Shown piece by piece: positions 59,716-64,000 of a DNA stretch of 64,000 bases (position 1 is its first letter; the number at the start of each line of letters is the position of its first letter). The stretch is from Bog-473 sp963791455. GTDB lineage: Bacteria; Actinomycetota; Acidimicrobiia; Acidimicrobiales; RAAP-2. Under the pieces are notes generated by a model. The model saw nothing but the letters and a program-made list of their open reading frames with translations. It did no database searches and was not told the DNA's origin. Both the position numbers and the translations under genes were made by a program. The DNA is taken from contig CAWBSM010000002.1 of assembly GCA_963791455.1 (NCBI GenBank), positions 248,001 to 312,000 on the forward strand, given 5' to 3'.

Positions 59716-60993
59716 TCAGGACGCGGCGCGGCGGGAGCGCGACGTCTTGGCCGGCGCGCCCCCGAGCGGCACCAGAGTCGGGGCGACCCGGTCGAGGACC
59801 ACGGAGCGGTCCACGACGCACTTGCCCACGTCGGTGCGACTGGGCAGGTCGTACATCACGTCGAGCAGCACCTCTTCGAGGATGGCGCGCAAGCCGCGGG
59901 CGCCGGTCCCACGAAGCAACGCCTGCTCGGCCACCGCCTCGAGCGCGTCGGGCGTGAACTCGAGCTCCACATTGTCGAGGGCGAAGACTCGCTCGTACTG
60001 CCGCGTCAGCGCGTTCTTCGGCTCGACCAGGATCTGCACCAACGCGTCCTTGAAGAGCGGGGACACTGCGCTGACCACGGGCAGCCGCCCGATGAACTCG
60101 GGGATGAGCCCGAACTTGATGAGGTCCTCGGGGAGCACGTGGCGCAGGATCTCGCCGTCGTCGCGATCCTTACGGTGCACCTCGGCTCGGAAGCCGATGC
60201 CGCGCTTGCCGATGCGCCCCTCGATGAGCTTGTCCAATCCGGCGAACGCTCCGCCGCAGATGAACAAGATGTTCGTGGTGTCGATCTGGATGAACTCCTG
60301 ATGCGGGTGCTTCCGCCCGCCCTGAGGCGGCACGGAAGCGGTGGTGCCTTCCAGGATCTTGAGCAGTGCCTGCTGCACGCCCTCGCCCGACACGTCGCGG
60401 GTAATGGAGGGGTTCTCGCTCTTGCGAGCGATCTTGTCGATCTCGTCGATGTAGATGATGCCGGTCTCGGCTCGCTTCACGTCGTAGTCGGCCGCCTGGA
60501 TGAGCTTCAAGAGGATGTTCTCCACGTCCTCGCCCACGTAGCCCGCCTCGGTCAGCGCCGTGGCGTCCGCGATGGCAAAGGGGACGTTCAGCATCCGGGC
60601 CAGCGTCTGGGCGAGGAGCGTCTTGCCACACCCCGTCGGGCCGAGCAACAAGATGTTGGACTTGGCCAACTCGAGGCCGTCCTCTTGGGTCGGCGGTCCG
60701 GCCTGGACCCGCTTGTAGTGGTTGTAGACGGCGACCGAGAGGATCTTCTTGGCGTACTCCTGCCCCACGACGTAGTCGTTGAGGAAGTCGAAAATCTCAC
60801 GCGGCTTGGGCAGGTCCTCGAAATTCAGCTCGGTGGAGTCGTCTCGCTCCTCGGCGATGATGTCGTTGCACAAGTCGATGCACTCGTCGCAGATGTAGAC
60901 GCCAGGGCCGGCGATCAGCTTCTTGACCTGTTTCTGGGTCTTGCCACAGAAGCTGCACTTGACGAGATCCCCGCCCTCACCGAACTTCGCCAC
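59716..60993 (-). CDS. clpX: ATP-dependent protease unfoldase ClpX
   Basis: 425 aa from a GTG at 60993 with GGGGAG upstream. N-terminal zinc domain C-x2-C (CSFCGK) and CDECIDLC; Walker A GPTGCGKT; Walker B IIYIDEIDKIA; pore/RKH loop in GGRKHPHQEF; sensor 2 near RGTGARGLRAILEEVLLD. It unfolds substrates for the ClpP encoded 35 nt upstream. Confidence 0.97.
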   Translation of the reverse strand: MAKFGEGGDLVKCSFCGKTQKQVKKLIAGPGVYICDECIDLCNDIIAEERDDSTELNFEDLPKPREIFDFLNDYVVGQEYAKKILSVAVYNHYKRVQAGPPTQEDGLELAKSNILLLGPTGCGKTLLAQTLARMLNVPFAIADATALTEAGYVGEDVENILLKLIQAADYDVKRAETGIIYIDEIDKIARKSENPSITRDVSGEGVQQALLKILEGTTASVPPQGGRKHPHQEFIQIDTTNILFICGGAFAGLDKLIEGRIGKRGIGFRAEVHRKDRDDGEILRHVLPEDLIKFGLIPEFIGRLPVVSAVSPLFKDALVQILVEPKNALTRQYERVFALDNVELEFTPDALEAVAEQALLRGTGARGLRAILEEVLLDVMYDLPSRTDVGKCVVDRSVVLDRVAPTLVPLGGAPAKTSRSRRAAS

Positions 60994-61028
60994 CAGATCG
61001 CTTCTCCCCGTCCCTGTCCTCGATGGTC

Positions 61029-61682
61029 CTATGCGGCGCCGATGGCCTCGAGCGGGGCCACGGTGCGCGCCGTGATGACCTCGTCGATCACACCGTAGGT
61101 CACCGCCTCCTCGGCCGTCATGATGAAGTCCCGCTCGGTGTCCTGGGCAACCTTCTCCTGGGTCTGCCCGGTGTCCTCGGCCAGCATCCCCGAGAGCAGA
61201 TCGCGCATGCGGAGGATCTCTTTCGCCTGCAGCTCGATGTCGCTCGCCTGTCCTTCCACCCCGCCCCATGGCTGGTGCAGCAGCACACGGGCGTGGGGCA
61301 GGGCGAAGCGCTTGCCTTTGGCCCCGGCGGCCAGCAGGACGGCCGCGGCCGAGGCGGCCTGCCCGAAGCAGAAGGTCGACACGTCGGCCTTGATGAACTT
61401 GAGCGTGTCGTAGATGGCGAAGAGCGCCGTGATCTCGCCCCCGGGCGAATTGATGTAGAGGTGGATGTCCTTGTCCGGCTCTTCGGACTCGAGGAAGAGC
61501 ATCTGGGCACAGGTCAAGTTCGCCACCGCGTCGTCGACGGGCGTGCCGAGGAAGATGATGCGTTCACGCAGCAGCCGGGAGTAGAGGTCGTAGGCACGCT
61601 CGCCGCGGTTGGACGACTCGATCACCGTCGGGACCAAATAGTTGAACGCCTTCATTGGCTCCCCCGGATTCTGCATCTTCAC
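61029..61682 (-). CDS. clpP: ATP-dependent Clp protease proteolytic subunit
   Basis: 217 aa from a GTG overlapping the tig stop (GTGA); later ATGs at 61676 and 61655 are alternatives. Serine active site FGQAASAAAVLLAAG, His in LPHARVLLHQPWGG, Asp in the QDTERDFIMTAEEA region. A single clpP copy is visible here; many actinomycetes have two, and a second could lie elsewhere. Confidence 0.96.
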   Translation of the reverse strand: MKMQNPGEPMKAFNYLVPTVIESSNRGERAYDLYSRLLRERIIFLGTPVDDAVANLTCAQMLFLESEEPDKDIHLYINSPGGEITALFAIYDTLKFIKADVSTFCFGQAASAAAVLLAAGAKGKRFALPHARVLLHQPWGGVEGQASDIELQAKEILRMRDLLSGMLAEDTGQTQEKVAQDTERDFIMTAEEAVTYGVIDEVITARTVAPLEAIGAA

Positions 61683-63040
61683 TCGCTCTCCTCGCTCTGC
61701 TCGACTTCGTCGTCCTTCGAGGCATCAACCCGGAGATCCTCCCGGGACATCGAGTTGCCCTCTTCGTCGAAGAGATCCACGTGGTCCAGCAGCCACTCCA
61801 GCGCCTTGCTCTTGCGCAACTCCGAGCGTACCGCGCCCGTCCGACCGGCCGTGTCGAGTTGCCGACGCAGCTCGTCGGACGTGGTGTCCATCCGCTCGGC
61901 CATGGTGACGATCTCGGCATCGAGCTCCTCGTCACTGAGTGTCAACTCCTCGGCCTCTACCAGGGCACGGAGCGCCAGGTCGGCCTTGACGGCGGCCTGT
62001 GCGTCCACCCGGATCGTGCTCAGTAACTCGTCGGGCGAGGTGCCCGTGGCCTGGAAGTACTCGGCCAGCCCCAGCTTCTGGGCCTCCAACCGGTGCTGGA
62101 GGTCATGGAGCCGCTCGTTGACCTCGGCGTCGACCAAGACCTCGGGGACCGCATCGTCATCCACGAGGCCGGCCACCGCCTCGATCGTCTTCTGGCGCAG
62201 CGCCATTTGACTCTGCATGAGCTTCAAGCGCCCGATCCTGTCCTCGATGTCGGCTCGCAGTTCGGCCGCGGTGGTGAATTCCGAGCTCTCTGCCGCCCAC
62301 TCGTCGGTCGCCTCGGGCAACTTCTTGACTTTGACCTCCTTGACGAGCACCCGGAACACGATGGTCTGCTCGGGGTCATTCGGGTTCGCCGCGTCGAAGG
62401 CCACGATGGCGCCGGCCTTGGCGCCGTGGAGCTCGGCGTCGAGCTCGGGAACGATGGACGCGCTGCCGACCTCGTAGAGGTAGTCGTCGACGCCGACGAC
62501 CTCGGCGCCCGCGGCGTCGTTGCCATGCAGGTCGATGGTCACCAGGTCGTCGTCGATGGCCGGACGGTCCACCACTTCGAGCGTCGCGTCGTTCTCGCGC
62601 AGCCGGTCCAGCTGGCGTTGGACCTCCTCTTCGGTGACGGCGAGTCCGGGCAGGGTGACGTGCAGGCCGTCGTACCCGGGTATGGCGACGAGGGGGCGCA
62701 CCTGGACCACGGCGTCGAAGGAGACGCCGCCGGCATTCTCTCCACCGGTGATGTCGATCTCGGGCTGGGCGATGGGATCGAGCTCGGTGTCGACGACGGC
62801 GCGGGCGTAGAAGTCGGGCAAGGACTCGCGCAGTGCCTCGGCCCGCAGCGCGCCGGCACCTCCGAGGCGCGCCTCGAGCACCTTGCGCGGCACCTTGCCG
62901 GGTCGGAAGCCGGGCACGCGCACCTGACGGGCCAGTGTGCGTACGACGTCACCGAGGGCGCGATCGAACTCGGGCTCGTCGATCTCCACCTTCAGGCGGA
63001 CGAGGTTCCCCTCCAGTGGTTCGGTCGTGGCACGCATCAC
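61679..63040 (-). CDS. tig: Trigger factor
   Basis: 453 aa ribosome-associated chaperone. The N-terminal ribosome-binding signature is in RVPGFRPGKVPRKVLEARLG, the FKBP-type PPIase domain spans about 165-250, and the C-terminal chaperone arms are long helices (LMQSQMALRQKTIEAVAGL). The tail is acidic (DASKDDEVEQSEESE). GTG and ATG starts are adjacent; either is possible. The tig-clpP-clpX order is conserved. Confidence 0.96.
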   Translation of the reverse strand: MMRATTEPLEGNLVRLKVEIDEPEFDRALGDVVRTLARQVRVPGFRPGKVPRKVLEARLGGAGALRAEALRESLPDFYARAVVDTELDPIAQPEIDITGGENAGGVSFDAVVQVRPLVAIPGYDGLHVTLPGLAVTEEEVQRQLDRLRENDATLEVVDRPAIDDDLVTIDLHGNDAAGAEVVGVDDYLYEVGSASIVPELDAELHGAKAGAIVAFDAANPNDPEQTIVFRVLVKEVKVKKLPEATDEWAAESSEFTTAAELRADIEDRIGRLKLMQSQMALRQKTIEAVAGLVDDDAVPEVLVDAEVNERLHDLQHRLEAQKLGLAEYFQATGTSPDELLSTIRVDAQAAVKADLALRALVEAEELTLSDEELDAEIVTMAERMDTTSDELRRQLDTAGRTGAVRSELRKSKALEWLLDHVDLFDEEGNSMSREDLRVDASKDDEVEQSEESE

Positions 63041-63049
63041 GAATGCGCC

Positions 63050-63055
63050 ATGCTA
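63050..63055 (-). promoter_or_regulatory. -10-like TAGCAT before tig
   Basis: Minus-strand TAGCAT ends 9 nt before the GTG at 63040; no ribosome-binding sequence is evident, so a leader of only a few bases is likely. Confidence 0.4.
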
Positions 63056-63098
63056 CCGGCCGCCTCCGAGCCGGGGCGCATCGTGCCCAGCGAGGCGA

Positions 63099-63953
63099 TC
63101 AGATCATGAAGTTCATGGCGCCGAGGACCCTGTGGCCAACCACCGCGTCGCCCTGTAGTTCCACGCCGCCGGCGGCTTCCACCTGTTGGGCCTCGGCCCG
63201 CCCGCAACCGAGCCGCACGAAGTCGACGCTCGACAACCGGAGCGTCACCGTCGGCTCCACCTCGTCGCCGACCGGTCGGGCCCGTCCGCCCTCCACGGCC
63301 ACGGTGAATGCGCGCGCGTCGTCACCGGGGCCCGCGACCTCGAAGCGGACGGCGGTGCCGTCGGCGCAGCCCGCTTGCTTGCCGACGACGAACGGCATGG
63401 CGCCTTGCACCCGCCCGAGCGAGAGGGACGACGCCCGGCTCCCGCTCCCACCCGGCCGGTCCAGCGCCCGTCGGGTGTCCTGCTCGTGCACCCAGCTGTC
63501 GAAGACCCGCACCTCCATGAACGTGGCGTGGGGCACATCGCCCACGGGGCTCCAGCCCACGGCGGCCCACTGGTCCTCGTCGAGCGCTTCGAGCTGAGCC
63601 AGCCGAGTGCCTGTGACTTCGACGAACTCGGCGCGGATGGTCGCGCCCGGAAACGGCCTGCGCACCGCGATCCAAGCCTCGTTCCGGGCACCGAAATCGT
63701 TCTTCACGTGGTCGCCCCGGGGGCCCTCCCACTCCGGCGCCGACTCGCCCATGATGATGCGTTCGATCCCGATGAGGTGTGACAGCTGGTCCTTGACGTC
63801 CCAGCCCGGGCATTCCGTAGGGAGGGCCCACTCGGCGTCTGACAACTCGTAGGTCACTTCGGCCAAACCGCCCCAGGTCTCGGCCAAGGCCGCCCTGGCT
63901 TGAAGTCCCCGTTGTCGCCAACCACCGGCCTGACCTGCGTCGACGTCCGTCAC
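63099..63953 (-). CDS. DinB/maleylpyruvate-isomerase-type (mycothiol-dependent) family protein
   Basis: 284 aa. The N-terminal DinB-like helical domain has PTECPGWDVKDQLSHLIGIE in sequence and metal His candidates in the LSHLIGIE helix and in VFDSWVHEQDTRRA. The C-terminal SCP2-like domain has VGDEVEPTVTLRLSSVDF and a GCGRAEAQQVEA segment. This two-domain layout is the TIGR03083 type, which includes mycothiol-dependent maleylpyruvate isomerase. The substrate is unknown. Confidence 0.85.
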   Translation of the reverse strand: MTDVDAGQAGGWRQRGLQARAALAETWGGLAEVTYELSDAEWALPTECPGWDVKDQLSHLIGIERIIMGESAPEWEGPRGDHVKNDFGARNEAWIAVRRPFPGATIRAEFVEVTGTRLAQLEALDEDQWAAVGWSPVGDVPHATFMEVRVFDSWVHEQDTRRALDRPGGSGSRASSLSLGRVQGAMPFVVGKQAGCADGTAVRFEVAGPGDDARAFTVAVEGGRARPVGDEVEPTVTLRLSSVDFVRLGCGRAEAQQVEAAGGVELQGDAVVGHRVLGAMNFMI

Positions 63954-63960
63954 GGGACCG

Positions 63961-63966
63961 ACCCTA
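63961..63966 (-). promoter_or_regulatory. -10-like TAGGGT before the DinB-type gene
   Basis: Minus-strand TAGGGT ends 7 nt before the GTG at 63953, the spacing expected for a leaderless mRNA. The remaining bases to the window end hold nothing recognisable. Confidence 0.4.
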
Positions 63967-64000
63967 TCCCCAAGCGATGCCCTCGGTTTCGCGACCGACG

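Noticed and set aside
1..64000. tRNA, rRNA, riboswitch and prophage signals
   Set aside because: No cloverleaf with a CCA-type end, rRNA-like stretch, known riboswitch core or phage gene was recognised by eye; a covariance-model scan would settle it.

Overview
The window is a gene-dense, very GC-rich stretch of bacterial chromosome, most likely from an actinomycete-phylum organism of the Acidimicrobiia type. The placement is inference from gene content. It includes a class II DAHP synthase, an F420-type luciferase-like oxidoreductase, a DinB/maleylpyruvate-isomerase-type protein of the mycothiol world, and an archaeal-type prolyl-tRNA synthetase. A response regulator, histidine kinase and GerMN lipoprotein resemble MtrAB-LpqB, the gene order nusA-ylxR-infB-rbfA-truB-ribF-rpsO-pnp is present, and a cell-surface protein carries the 42-residue GYWLVASDGG repeats common in that class. 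I see no rRNA, tRNA, CRISPR array, transposase or prophage.

Layout. 1-12,560 (minus strand): one long translation/RNA-processing block, transcribed rimP-nusA-ylxR-infB-rbfA-truB-ribF-rpsO-pnp-M16 peptidase-dapB-TetR (cut by the window edge), with an extended -10 promoter just upstream of rimP. 12,562-23,300 (minus): xerC-rpsB-tsf-pyrH-frr-cdsA-dxr-M50 protease-ispG-proS, combining translation, envelope lipid and MEP isoprenoid genes. 23,331-27,694 (plus): a Tat-type solute-binding protein, response regulator, histidine kinase and GerMN lipoprotein. 27,716-29,836 (minus): an F420-type oxidoreductase, nadD, a small membrane protein and rsfS. 29,869-36,336 is an accessory-rich segment: aroG, a repeat/glycosidase-like secreted protein, GNAT, SnoaL-like protein, P-loop kinase, UspA, a serine-hydrolase remnant, a MmcQ-like protein and a histidine phosphatase. 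36,333-42,307 (minus): obg-proB-proA-moxR-vWA, tightly overlapping. 42,320-48,140: accessory genes between obg and rpmA (amidohydrolase, DtxR-type regulator, a frameshifted copper amine oxidase, purine nucleoside phosphorylase, a frameshifted VOC protein and a doubly deleted PhyH-like gene). 48,140-57,704 (minus): mreB-mreC-mreD-mrdA-two radical-SAM-linked genes-rne-rplU-rpmA. 57,873-63,953 (minus): a DinB-type gene, tig-clpP-clpX-folC and ndk.

Two features run through the whole window. First, adjacent genes are joined by 4-base stop/start overlaps (ATGA, GTGA, and once ATAA, which makes AUA the likely start of ylxR). Second, many genes at the head of a transcription unit have a TANNNT -10-like hexamer only 6-9 nt before the start codon, which predicts leaderless mRNAs.

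The most unusual content is the decaying accessory material. Core genes are all intact, while accessory genes at 31.2, 34.9, 44.3-46.3, 47.1 and 47.5 kb carry frameshifts or deletions. I found no convincing new defence or mobile system.
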